DNA of 64,000 nt, taken from the NCBI RefSeq assembly GCF_001477655.1, contig NZ_CP011266.1:1596001-1660000 (forward strand). The letters run 5' to 3'. Positions 25,474 to 34,048 of the stretch are shown in pieces. The number at the start of each line of letters is the position of its first letter. Within the stretch, counting starts at the first letter, position 1. Origin of the DNA: Methanobrevibacter millerae (GTDB lineage: Archaea; Methanobacteriota; Methanobacteria; Methanobacteriales; Methanobacteriaceae). The notes below the pieces were generated by a model. That model ran no database searches. It saw nothing but the letters and a program-made list of their open reading frames with translations, and was not told the DNA's origin. Made by a program: the position numbers and the translations under genes.

Positions 25474-28116
25474 ATGGCAGCATTTGATAGAGTGAAATCA
25501 GGAATTCCGGGACTTGATAAAGCTTTAGACAATATTCGTTTAGGGGACAATGTAGTGTGGAACGTTACAAATCTAAACGAATTTTCCTACTTTGTCAATC
25601 CCTATGTGAAACAGGCCAAAAAAGATAACAGGAACTTAATATATATCAGGTTTGCAACTCACCCCCCATTAATAGAAATGACAGAAGAAGATTTAATATT
25701 GCTTAAAAAAGAAGAGAATAATCCGAACACTGAGTTTTGCATGATTGAACGTGACGGGATTAAAATTTATATGGTAAATCCATATAACCAGTTTGAAACA
25801 TTCACTCTGGAAGTTCACAGAATCATAGAAAAGGAAGGATACGATGCATTCTATGTTTTCGACTGTCTAAGCGACCTTCAGGCAGTCTGGTCAACAGATT
25901 TGATGATGGGTAATTTCTTCAAGGTAACATGCCCATTCTTATTTGATCTTGATACCGTGGCATTTTTCCCAATCATTCGTGGAAGACATTCATATGATGC
26001 AATAGCTAAAATCCGTGAAACCACACAACTATTTCTGAATGTATACTCAAATTCCCCCGAAGAGGTTTACGTAACCCCTCTAAAAGTGTGGAACAGGTAT
26101 TCTCAGACCATGTTTCTTGGACATAAGTTCAATCCGCAGACCGGTTTCGTTAAAGTTCTTCAGGATGGTCAAGAAGTAAGCAAATACTATAAAACGATTA
26201 ATTCCAACAAGTATCAGGATGGACGAACCCTTGACAGCTGGGAAAGGTATATGATTGAAGTTCGAAGGAAACATGATGAAGGCGAAAACATCGATGATGA
26301 ATGCGACAAAATCTGTGAGCTGATGATGACAAAAGATGAAAAGATGCTTTCCAAAATCAAGGAATATTTCACCTTTGAAGATTATATCACTATTTACGAC
26401 CGACGTGTAGGTAGTGGACTTGTTGGAGGTAAAACCTGCGGAATGCTGCTTGCAAGAAAAATAATTGAAAAGAACTGTCCAGATATCTACAATGACATTT
26501 TTGAACCGGACGACTCCTTTTACATCGGCACTGATTTATTCTACACATACATTGTTTCAAATGACTTATGGGACCTTAGGGTAAAACAGAGAACCAAGGA
26601 GGGTTACTATAAATACGGTAAAGAGCTAGAAGAAGCTCTTAAAAACGGTGTTTTTTCAGATGAAATCAAAAAGGAATTCATCCATATTCTTGATTATTTC
26701 GGACAGAACCCTATAATTGTAAGGTCAAGCAGTTTTCTTGAAGATGGATATGGAAATGCATTTGCAGGAAAATACGAATCTGTGTTCTGTGTTAATAGAG
26801 GTAGCCTTGAAGAACGTCTTGCCGCATTTGAAGAGGCCGTGAAGATTGTATACTCAAGTACAATGAACATTTCCGCTTTGGAGTACAGGAAGCTAAATGA
26901 TTTGGACGACACTGATGAGCAGATGGGTCTTCTGGTTCAAAGGGTTTCCGGTTCATACCACGGCGACTATCTCTTCCCGACTGCAGCAGGAGTGGGATTC
27001 TCATATAGCCCCTATTCACCTCTTCCGAACATGGACAACAGCAAAGGAATGCTGAGACTTGTAATGGGTCTTGGTACAAAGGCAGTAGATCGGACAAAAA
27101 AGGATTATCCTAGAATCGTCAATCTTGACAAGCCTGAAGTAACCATGACTAAAGACATTAAGGAAAAACACAGGTATTCCCAACATTATCTTGATGTAAT
27201 TGACCTTAAAAACATCAGTCTCCATGACATTCCTATTGATGAGGGACTTGACGTGATTCCAAGATATTCCAAAAACGTTATGGTTGAGCATGACCGTGAG
27301 GCAGAGAGAATGTTTCGTGACCGTGGCCAGCCTAGGGAAATAGTCTTCGTCAACTGTGAGGGAATCGTTAAAAATCATGAGTTCATCGATGTGATGAAAA
27401 GGATCCTGAATACATTAGAGATCGCTTACGACTATCCGGTTGACATTGAATATACAGTAAATGTAGGAGAGAACAAATCATTCAATATAAATCTCTTACA
27501 GTGCCGTCCACTTCAGGTTTCAGTCAATAATGAAGCCATTGAGATGCCTGAGAATCAAAATGTCTTCTTCCATATCAAGGAATCCTCAATGGGTATGTCA
27601 AGAAAAAGTGAAATCGACATCATATGCTATGTTGATCCTCATAAGTACTATGAATATCCTTATGCACAAAAAAGCTCACTGTCACGCATAATAAGCGACG
27701 TAAATGCCTACTGTAAGAACAATGACAAAACTGCCCTCTTAATAGTTCCAGGAAGAATAGGAACTTCTTCCCCAGAATTAGGCATTCCAGTGGTATTTGC
27801 AGATATCAGCCATTTCACAGCAATTCTTGAGGAAGCCTACAGTGATGTCGGATATATGCCTGAGCTTTCTTTTGGAAGCCATATGTTCCAGGATTTAGTA
27901 GAAGCAGAAATATACTATGGAGCACTCTTTGAAAATGAAAAAAGAATCGAATTCAACAGGGACATGATTTTTGACTATCCAAATATCCTAAATGACATCA
28001 ATCCCAATTTGAATGATGAAATATATGATATGATACAGGTCATTGACTTTGACAAAGATAAAGCGGAGTTATATCATGACATGAACAAAGATGAAACAAT
28101 GTGTATCTTCAAATAA
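25474..28116 (+). CDS. KaiC-like domain joined to a PPDK-type ATP-grasp domain
   Basis: 880 residues. The N-terminal 250 residues look like a KaiC/RadA-type domain (FDRVKSGIPGLDKALDNIRL, VVWNVTNLNEFSYFVNP) whose P-loop is lost. The second half matches the nucleotide-binding domain of PEP synthase/pyruvate phosphate dikinase: SGLVGGKTCGMLLARKII, NPIIVRSSSFLEDGYGNAFA, GKYESVFCVNRGSLEERL, and MGLLVQRVSGSYHGDYLFPT. The phosphohistidine and PEP-binding domains of true PPDK are not seen. So it may phosphorylate something, but is not a complete PEP synthase. It lies 51 bases downstream of glutamate synthase on the same strand and may be expressed with it. Confidence 0.75.
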   Translation: MAAFDRVKSGIPGLDKALDNIRLGDNVVWNVTNLNEFSYFVNPYVKQAKKDNRNLIYIRFATHPPLIEMTEEDLILLKKEENNPNTEFCMIERDGIKIYMVNPYNQFETFTLEVHRIIEKEGYDAFYVFDCLSDLQAVWSTDLMMGNFFKVTCPFLFDLDTVAFFPIIRGRHSYDAIAKIRETTQLFLNVYSNSPEEVYVTPLKVWNRYSQTMFLGHKFNPQTGFVKVLQDGQEVSKYYKTINSNKYQDGRTLDSWERYMIEVRRKHDEGENIDDECDKICELMMTKDEKMLSKIKEYFTFEDYITIYDRRVGSGLVGGKTCGMLLARKIIEKNCPDIYNDIFEPDDSFYIGTDLFYTYIVSNDLWDLRVKQRTKEGYYKYGKELEEALKNGVFSDEIKKEFIHILDYFGQNPIIVRSSSFLEDGYGNAFAGKYESVFCVNRGSLEERLAAFEEAVKIVYSSTMNISALEYRKLNDLDDTDEQMGLLVQRVSGSYHGDYLFPTAAGVGFSYSPYSPLPNMDNSKGMLRLVMGLGTKAVDRTKKDYPRIVNLDKPEVTMTKDIKEKHRYSQHYLDVIDLKNISLHDIPIDEGLDVIPRYSKNVMVEHDREAERMFRDRGQPREIVFVNCEGIVKNHEFIDVMKRILNTLEIAYDYPVDIEYTVNVGENKSFNINLLQCRPLQVSVNNEAIEMPENQNVFFHIKESSMGMSRKSEIDIICYVDPHKYYEYPYAQKSSLSRIISDVNAYCKNNDKTALLIVPGRIGTSSPELGIPVVFADISHFTAILEEAYSDVGYMPELSFGSHMFQDLVEAEIYYGALFENEKRIEFNRDMIFDYPNILNDINPNLNDEIYDMIQVIDFDKDKAELYHDMNKDETMCIFK

Positions 28117-28519
28117 CTTTAAAACAGTTATATGAGGATATTTAGGGCAGGTGGGTGGGACATATGCCTTTTTATTTGCACAGTCAAATAAAATAAAATG
28201 TATGACAAAATTCGATGTGATTAATGACCCTATTAATCAATAGGGTTGTTTTTCACATGAAATTTAATTTTAAACTCTTTTTAGTACTTCACTGAATCAT
28301 TTCAATAATGCAAAAAAAATAGAAAATATCATATTCAATGTTTTAGCAAATTTTGTTTCATAAGTAAAAGCGACCATATTCCATCAATTGACAACCAATT
28401 TTATCAATTCATTCATGAAGTTGAAATTTATTCTTCATTTAAAATAATGCTTCATTCATGTGAAGTAATATTATCAACTACATCAAAGTGAAGAACATGA
28501 ATGGAAAAAATTAAAAAAA
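28117..28519. other. Gene-free spacer between convergent genes
   Basis: 403 bases. Apart from the terminator at 28227-28253, only AT-rich sequence with short repeats of TTCATTCATG-type words (around 28410-28460) is seen. No open frame or RNA gene was recognised. Confidence 0.5.
28227..28253 (+). terminator. Terminator downstream of the glutamate synthase block
   Basis: ACCCTATT (28227-28234) and AATAGGGT (28239-28246) form a perfect 8-bp stem with a 4-base loop, followed by TGTTTTT. It is 110 bases after the KaiC/PPDK-like gene and likely ends the nitrogen block. Confidence 0.75.
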
Positions 28520-29365
28520 TTAGATTAATGGTTTTGGACTTTGAGTGAAATCCTGAGGATACTTTTTTTCACATAATTCATATCCAATATATTCCAATCT
28601 TTCATTGAGCAATTTTTTTCCATTTTCAGATACTGCATACAATGGAACTTTTTTTCCAGAATAATATGGCTTTCTCTCTTCAGCTGTTTGCCTCATGTTT
28701 ATAGATGAGCATCCTGAAATCACATCAGCATAATCGAATAACATTTCTGCTTCCTTTTTGGAAACATTGGTTGTATGTGCTACAAAAATATAAATGTTGA
28801 CATCATCCGGTTTTGGATATTGCCTTAAATCCTTAACCATTTCTGTTGGAATAATTGTTATTGCAATGTTTTTATATCCTCTTTCAATTGCCATTTCAAG
28901 ACCTTTTAATGGATTTAACTCTGCAGTTTCAGGATTTAAAACATTTTCTCTCCCAACTTTCTCCATCACTTCTTTGATTGGAGTAGTGCTTATCAATGCT
29001 GAAACTCTTCCCCCCACTCCCTGAACAATTTCTGCATCATTAATAAGCAATGTTCCGACTCCTTCGCATGCTCCAACTACACAATCAATATTGCCCTTAA
29101 TCATATTGGTTTTTAATGTTTCGCTGGTCCCAAAACTCATTGTGTCTTCAACATCAATTGATCTTTGAGGAGTGCACATTCCAAATTCATCAATTCTTTT
29201 TTCAATATTGGATTTAATAAATTCTTTTGTCAAATCACCTTTATGCTGACCATTGTCAAATATGGAACAGTAATCAACTACCGGTTCTCCAATGTAAGTT
29301 ATTTTTCCATTTTCTATTACGACTTCGGCTTTTCCTAATGCTTCAATTACATGTCTATCATTCAT
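28520..29365 (-). CDS. Methanogenesis marker protein 8 (DUF2099)
   Basis: A protein found in essentially all methanogens and linked by co-occurrence to methyl-coenzyme M reductase function, but without a settled biochemical role. Typical stretches are MNDRHVIEALGKAEVVIENG, the Cys-containing YCSIFDNGQHKGDLTKEFI, CTPQRSIDVEDTMSFGTSE, VVGACEGVGTLLINDAEIV, and a late motif DVISGCSSINMRQTAEERK. Length about 281. GGTGAT three bases before the ATG at 29365 decides the start over a longer frame. It is divergent from the HxlR-type regulator gene. Confidence 0.88.
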   Translation of the reverse strand: MNDRHVIEALGKAEVVIENGKITYIGEPVVDYCSIFDNGQHKGDLTKEFIKSNIEKRIDEFGMCTPQRSIDVEDTMSFGTSETLKTNMIKGNIDCVVGACEGVGTLLINDAEIVQGVGGRVSALISTTPIKEVMEKVGRENVLNPETAELNPLKGLEMAIERGYKNIAITIIPTEMVKDLRQYPKPDDVNIYIFVAHTTNVSKKEAEMLFDYADVISGCSSINMRQTAEERKPYYSGKKVPLYAVSENGKKLLNERLEYIGYELCEKKYPQDFTQSPKPLI

Positions 29366-29447
29366 ACAATCACCAGATAACAAATGTTATATACAATGCT
29401 TTTTAAATAGATTTTGTAAGGAAAAACTCACCAGCAGGTAAAAAAAG

Positions 29448-29834
29448 ATGAAAAAAATCAAAGATTATGATGACAATTGCCCTATTGATGATACCTTAAA
29501 ATTAATATCCAAAAAATGGGTGATATTTATCATTAGAGACATATTTTTAGGAAAAAAACAATTCAGCGAATTTTTAGAAGAAAAAACATTAAGTAACAGA
29601 GTATTGACAGACACACTCAAATTCATGGAAGACAATGATTTAATTACGAAACAAGTTTTTGAAAATGACATCAAAACGGAATATTCACTAACACAAAAAG
29701 GATTCAATTTAAATAAAATTCTATATAATATGCTGGAATATGGCATTAATGAGGTAAACAGTGGAAATTTATCTGAAAAACAAAAAGAAGAATTATTAAA
29801 TGAATATGAAACACTTTTTAAAATCAATGATTAA
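29448..29834 (+). CDS. HxlR-family winged-helix regulator
   Basis: 128 residues with the family opening CPIDDTLKLISKKWVIFIIR, whose single Cys often acts as a redox or electrophile sensor. The recognition part is LSNRVLTDTLKFMEDNDLIT, and the wing is TEYSLTQKGFNLN. An AGCAGGTAAAAAAAG site precedes the ATG. It is transcribed away from the marker-8 gene with an 82-base shared promoter region. Targets are unknown; neighbouring exporter genes (32150-33538) are not adjacent. Confidence 0.88.
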   Translation: MKKIKDYDDNCPIDDTLKLISKKWVIFIIRDIFLGKKQFSEFLEEKTLSNRVLTDTLKFMEDNDLITKQVFENDIKTEYSLTQKGFNLNKILYNMLEYGINEVNSGNLSEKQKEELLNEYETLFKIND

Positions 29835-29929
29835 ATTATTATTTAATCGGTTACTGATTTTTACTTGCGAATTTGCCGCCGAATAAAAAGAACATGTATA
29901 AAAAAATACTTTTAGAACAACCTAACTTG

Positions 29930-30091
29930 TGGATCAATATAACTAGGTTCATCAACTTCCTTTACAACATCACCCTCTTTAACTTCCCCAATCAGCAACG
30001 GTGAATCAGGATTGTGCAACTTCTGGTTCTTTTTGACCAGTTTCATGTTGGCGTTGGCATAACACACTTTAAATTATCTACTACTTTTAGT
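29930..30091 (-). repeat. DUF1848 3'-end fragment F2 with conserved flank
   Basis: 29930-30064 carries, in frame, the last 45 codons of the DUF1848 protein: YANANMKLVKKNQKLHNPDS and then LLIGEVKEGDVVKEVDEPSY, still uninterrupted. The match to the intact gene begins exactly at TGTTATGCC. Beyond it comes AATTATCTACTACTTTTAGTG (30071-30091), shared with F3 and F6 but not with the intact gene. The stop codon of ATPase A is 15 bases further on. Confidence 0.8.
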
Positions 30092-30105
30092 GAAATTCAA
30101 CTATG

Positions 30106-31308
30106 CTAAATCATTTCATTATCCATTAAAAAATCAATTAAATTCAAATGAATGATTCCCTCATGAGACATATCCACATCATCCATAGTTATTACATATT
30201 TCGGATAATTATCTGAAATCTTCTTTAATGGTTTAAATTCTCTTTCAATAGTTTCTTCACTTGCCAATAAATAAGAAACTTGAATATAAATGAGTTTATT
30301 TTGTTTTTTGCATACAAAATCCACTTCCAAGTTATCAACTTTACCCATGGTGATTTCATATCCTCTTCTTAAAAGTTCCAAATAAACAATATTTTCGATT
30401 ACACGAGTGATATCCCTTTGATTGTTTCCTATTATTGCTTGTCTAAAACCCAAATCACATAGATAATATTTTTCATCATATTTCAATATTCTTTTACCCT
30501 GTAAATCTTCACGCTTTAGTTGATAAATCAGACATGCGTTTTCAAAGTATTTCAGATAATTGTAAATTGTATTTACAGATAAGCTTACCATATCCTGCTT
30601 TAGTCTTTTATGAATTTTATTTGCAGAAAAGGGCTGGCTAATATTATACATTACAAATCTTATAATCCTATCCAACAGGTCAACATTTTTAACATTATTT
30701 CTTTGAATTATATCTTTAAGGACAATGGAATTGTATAAATCAATTAGAATTAATCTTTTATCCTCACCATTATAGTCAAATGTTGAAGGCATACCTCCAT
30801 CTTCCAAATATCTGTAAAAATGAGATTTAAAATCAGATGTAATTTCATAGTAATCAAGATATTCCCTAAAAGAAAATGGATATATGTTTAATTCCACATA
30901 GCGGCCGGATAAATATGTGGCAAATTCCCCGGACAGTAATTTTGAGTTTGATCCAGTAATATATATGTCATAATTTTCTTTTGCAAAGTAAGAATTGATT
31001 AATTTTTCCCATTGGGGAACAACCTGTATCTCATCAAAAAATAGATAAATCTTACCGTCAATATTTTCAGTTTTATGAGATATAAACTCTTCAAGCTTTT
31101 TAATATTATCAATTTCAAAATAATCACTTAATTCAAAGTTCATCCAAACAATATTCTCCTTTGGGATTCCTTGTTTTATTAATGAATCAATAATTTGTTT
31201 TAATATGGTTGACTTGCCGGAACGTCTTGTTCCAATTAAAACTTTAATAATATGTTTATTTACAAAAGGATTGATTTTATCAATATAATCTTTTCTTTGG
31301 ATAATCAT
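30106..31308 (-). CDS. AAA ATPase with DUF4143-type C-terminus (ATPase A)
   Basis: About 400 residues. Walker A IGTRRSGKSTILKQIID near residue 30, Walker B KIYLFFDEIQVVPQWEKLIN near 95, sensor ITGSNSKLLSGEFATYLSGR, and the PFSFREYLDYY motif place it in the AAA_14/DUF4143 group. The C-terminal part has a restriction-endonuclease-like NLEVDFVCKKQNKLIYIQVS (D...E/Q-x-K pattern). Such ATPases are abundant in archaea and bacteroidetes and their role is unclear. It is a clear paralogue of ATPase B at 39245-40465. It is bracketed by DUF1848 3'-end repeats F3 and F2. ATG at 31308 is preceded by GTGG. Confidence 0.85.
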   Translation of the reverse strand: MIIQRKDYIDKINPFVNKHIIKVLIGTRRSGKSTILKQIIDSLIKQGIPKENIVWMNFELSDYFEIDNIKKLEEFISHKTENIDGKIYLFFDEIQVVPQWEKLINSYFAKENYDIYITGSNSKLLSGEFATYLSGRYVELNIYPFSFREYLDYYEITSDFKSHFYRYLEDGGMPSTFDYNGEDKRLILIDLYNSIVLKDIIQRNNVKNVDLLDRIIRFVMYNISQPFSANKIHKRLKQDMVSLSVNTIYNYLKYFENACLIYQLKREDLQGKRILKYDEKYYLCDLGFRQAIIGNNQRDITRVIENIVYLELLRRGYEITMGKVDNLEVDFVCKKQNKLIYIQVSYLLASEETIEREFKPLKKISDNYPKYVITMDDVDMSHEGIIHLNLIDFLMDNEMI

Positions 31309-31317
31309 TAAAACCAC

Positions 31318-31498
31318 ACATCTTTTTATAATTATTATTTTATCACAAATATAATATAAAGTTTTCAGTATATTAAAAAGTAAATAATAAAATCAATATT
31401 ATTTTCAGTTAAATGAAAATTAATATGAAAATTAGAATATATATTTCAAGTAAATGAAATTAAAATATAGATATGGAAATACACTAATCAAATGAATC
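31318..31498. other. AT-rich leader of ATPase A
   Basis: Upstream region of ATPase A holding repeated words ATGAAAATTA, AATATGAAAATTAG and AAGTAAATGAAAT, which may be regulatory. No gene is visible between here and fragment F3. Confidence 0.35.
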
Positions 31499-31745
31499 TT
31501 GTTGTGTATCAATAAAACTAGATTCCCTAACCTATTTTACAACTTCACCAACATTAACATCACCAATCAATAAAGGAAAATCTTGATCATGTAATTTTTG
31601 ATTCATTTTGGTCAGATTCATCTTGTTGCTGGCATAACAGCATAGAAATTATCTACTAAAAATTGAAATTTTGTTTCTATATTGCGAAGAAAACATGATT
31701 AAAAAGTATGAAAATCATCACCTGCATTTTAGTCAGATTTTGCCT
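31499..31745 (-). repeat. DUF1848 3'-end fragment F3 with long conserved flank
   Basis: 31499-31638 matches the last codons and 3' end of the DUF1848 gene (TGTGTATCAATA, TTCACCAACATTAACATC, CACCAATCAA, TTGGTCAGATTCAT) with moderate divergence. The flank 31647-31745 (AAATTATCTACTA, GCGAAGAAAACATGATTAAA, TTTTAGTCAG) matches the flank of F6 at 39113-39215. The repeat unit is therefore about 240 bases, not only the coding end. It lies 190 bases upstream of ATPase A. Confidence 0.7.
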
Positions 31746-31888
31746 CATAGTTAACGAACAAATATTGCTCTTAAAATATAATGCCACAATATTAAAATAG
31801 TCTCTTTCAAAAACTTTTATAAAAATACAAATATAAATAATAATATAATATATCATTAGGCTGAAGTCTAGGATATTAAATTTTATAT

Positions 31889-31970
31889 AGATGTGTGTCC
31901 GAGTGGTCAAAGGAGGATGATTCAGGGTCATTTGCTTAGTGCTGCGTGGGTTCGAATCCCATCACATCTA
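31889..31970 (+). tRNA. tRNA-Leu (anticodon CAG)
   Basis: Acceptor AGATGTG pairs with CACATCT (31963-31969). The D-arm has TCCGAGTGGTCAAAGGA, typical of tRNA-Leu. The anticodon loop TTCAGGG carries CAG, between GATGA and TCATT. A long variable arm (TTGCTTAGTGCTGC) marks a class II tRNA, and the T-arm has GGGTTCGAATCCC. CCA is not encoded. A DUF1848 fragment (F4) begins 38 bases after its end. Confidence 0.93.
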
Positions 31971-32007
31971 CTTTTTTTTAACTCCCTAAAAAGAATGATT
32001 AAATCAA

Positions 32008-32060
32008 TTTTGCTGCCCATCAATATAGCTTGGTTCTTGAACTTCATTTATAACATCACT
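32008..32060 (-). repeat. DUF1848 3'-end fragment F4 (short)
   Basis: Matches only the last 53 bases or so of the DUF1848 reading frame (CAATATAGCTTGGTTCTTGA, ACTTCATTTATAACATCAC against 40788-40832). It is cut off at the ATCAC word by a different sequence, a RhuM-like fragment on the other strand. Confidence 0.65.
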
Positions 32061-32063
32061 ATA

Positions 32064-32153
32064 GAAACTGAGTTTATAACTGGAAATGAAACATTATGGT
32101 CAAGTCAAAAAGTCATAGCAGAAATATTTGGAACAATATCCAGTCACTGTTAA
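32064..32153 (+). pseudogene. RhuM-like N-terminal fragment
   Basis: 30 codons reading NITIETEFITGNETLWSSQK and then VIAEIFGTISSHC before a stop. The NETLW-SSQKVIAEIFG pattern is the start of RhuM/Fic-associated DNA-binding proteins (ETVWLTQEQMAELF in many bacteria). There is no start codon and the rest of the gene is missing. It abuts fragment F4, which suggests a recombination joint. Confidence 0.45.
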
Positions 32154-33538
32154 TCATCCACAATGTCATTTTTATTTTTTATAAACAGAATTGTTATTAT
32201 TAACAAGACCACAGTTATTATTATCATCATTAATGAAGTCATACTAAATGAATTAACGGAAAACTGATTATGAGTAATTTTTCCATTTGCCAATATCTGC
32301 ATTATCACAACTGTAACTGATGATCCAATAGCTCCTACAACCTGCCTTGTGGTATTGTTGACTGCAGTTGCATCCTCAACATCACCTGCAACAACACTCA
32401 TTGCCCAAGTAATTGCAGGTGATAAACCAAGCCCACAGCCGATTCCCCGGATTAACTGAGTAGCCAACAGATATTCGAAAGTGGAATTCATGTTATAAGT
32501 CATCATACAAGCAAATCCAATAATATTCATAATTGATGAGGCTATTAAAACTGGCTTTATTCCAATCTTATCAGCCATTATAGGGCTTATGAAATTGAAC
32601 ACAATCATGATTATTGCTGCAGGGAACAATATGAGTCCGGATTCTGTTGGAGAGTAATATGCAACATTTTGTACAAACAACGGCACCATTACATTGATTC
32701 CACACATCATAAAGTATAGCAATGCTGCAAAAACAGTCCCATATACAAAATATTTATTTTTCAGTACTATTAAGTTAACAAGCGGATTTTCAATTTTGTT
32801 TTGACGTTTAACAAATATTATTAATGTCAATATTCCAATGATTATTGGTAAAATCACATGAATAAAGCTGAATCCAAACTCTGCAATATTTGAAAATCCT
32901 ATCATCAACCCTACACAGAATATTATTGACAATATCAATGATGGGAAATCCAAAGGATAATTTTGGGTTTCAAGTTCAAAGTTTGCAAGGAGTATTGATA
33001 AAACTAGAATTACTACAGTTATTATCGCTAAAAATTCAAAAATAACTCTCCAATTAAATAAGTCAATTATAATTCCGCCGATTGTAGGTCCCATTGCAGG
33101 CACAATTCCAACAAGAAATCCCATTAATCCCATGAAAAATCCCCATTTTTCTTCAGGCATTATTCTAAAGATTAATATTTGACCGATTGGCATTAAAATA
33201 CCAGTTCCCATAGCTTCCAAGATTCTTCCAACAATTAACATTTCAAAGTTTGTTGATAAAAAACAAAGCAGGGATCCAATGATAAAAAGAATGAGTGATG
33301 TTATCAATATTGTTTTAATTTTAAATCTTTTTGTAATATATGCAGTTGGCGGAATCATTACTCCAATCACCAACAGAAATACTGAGTATGTCCATTGCGC
33401 AGTTGCTGAAGATACAGCAAAATCATCCATATAATAAGGCAAACTTGTTGTTACAATACTTTGTGAGATTAATGTAACTGCAGAAGCCATAATAAGTATA
33501 ATCAAAGTTATTAATCCACTTTTATTTTCAAATTCCAT
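32150..33538 (-). CDS. MFS exporter, DHA2 (14-helix) family
   Basis: About 462 residues with multiple membrane helices. The family features are TTSLPYYMDDFAVSSATAQW, the motif-A-like PTAYITKRFKIKTILI, EAMGTGILMPIGQILIF, and the exporter motif C LVGIVPAMGPTIGGIIIDL. The frame allows a start at 33565, but ATG at 33538 gives a normal cytoplasmic N-terminus (MEFENKSGLITLIILIM). It lies directly downstream of a truncated MATE gene on the same strand. It is only distantly similar to the exporter at 15440-16960. Substrate unknown. Confidence 0.88.
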   Translation of the reverse strand: MEFENKSGLITLIILIMASAVTLISQSIVTTSLPYYMDDFAVSSATAQWTYSVFLLVIGVMIPPTAYITKRFKIKTILITSLILFIIGSLLCFLSTNFEMLIVGRILEAMGTGILMPIGQILIFRIMPEEKWGFFMGLMGFLVGIVPAMGPTIGGIIIDLFNWRVIFEFLAIITVVILVLSILLANFELETQNYPLDFPSLILSIIFCVGLMIGFSNIAEFGFSFIHVILPIIIGILTLIIFVKRQNKIENPLVNLIVLKNKYFVYGTVFAALLYFMMCGINVMVPLFVQNVAYYSPTESGLILFPAAIIMIVFNFISPIMADKIGIKPVLIASSIMNIIGFACMMTYNMNSTFEYLLATQLIRGIGCGLGLSPAITWAMSVVAGDVEDATAVNNTTRQVVGAIGSSVTVVIMQILANGKITHNQFSVNSFSMTSLMMIIITVVLLIITILFIKNKNDIVDD

Positions 33539-33565
33539 TATAATTGTTCCATAATTTGTTGTCAA

Positions 33566-33742
33566 TTAATAATTTATAAAATTTACATTAAATATTTTAA
33601 GAGCTACAACCCAAAATGAATCGATGATGTTATATAATGAAATCACCATCATTGACAGCGTCAATGGCAATGCCAATTTTTTAACGGCTATTTTCGGATT
33701 TGCCCTAAGTAAATTTACTCCCTGTATTTCATTACGTTCCAT
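33566..33742 (-). pseudogene. Truncated MATE-family exporter (N-terminal 58 codons)
   Basis: Starts with a good GGAGGATATATGCT site and ATG at 33742. It reads MERNEIQGVNLLRANPKIAV and then KKLALPLTLSMMVISLYNII DSFW, the standard MATE N-terminus with its first helix. After VVA the frame runs into LKIFNVNFINY and stops at 33566, so eleven of the usual twelve helices are missing. The MFS gene begins at once after it. It looks like a deletion that joined the head of a MATE gene to the MFS leader. Confidence 0.75.
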
Positions 33743-34048
33743 AGCATATATCCTCCAATTAAATTAAATTATCAAATAAAATAATGTTTAAATTTTGAAA
33801 CTACTCTGAATTGATTAACTGTAGATAGTATAAGCTAATATAAACTAAAATCAGATAGTTTATTCCATAAAAAAAGTTATTTATAATCTAATTGGGGATG
33901 CTACTACACATACACACAACAGTTAAATACTAAAATTGTAATAATATTTTTGACATTCTCATTATAAAAACATGGAGATAAAATTAAATCTAAAGTGTTA
34001 TGTGGAATACTACTTTTCCACATTAACTCTTTGTTGCTACTTTTATAG
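33743..34048. other. Gene-free AT-rich spacer
   Basis: 306 bases between the truncated MATE gene and the Cys-rich gene. I see no frame or structure of note; a GGGATGCTAC-ACACATACACACAA patch at 33894-33921 stands out only by composition. Confidence 0.4.

Noticed and set aside
31893-32153. 86-codon + strand frame starting inside the tRNA-Leu
   Set aside because: Its first 26 codons are the tRNA itself. Only the last 30 codons look protein-like (RhuM fragment), and those have no start.
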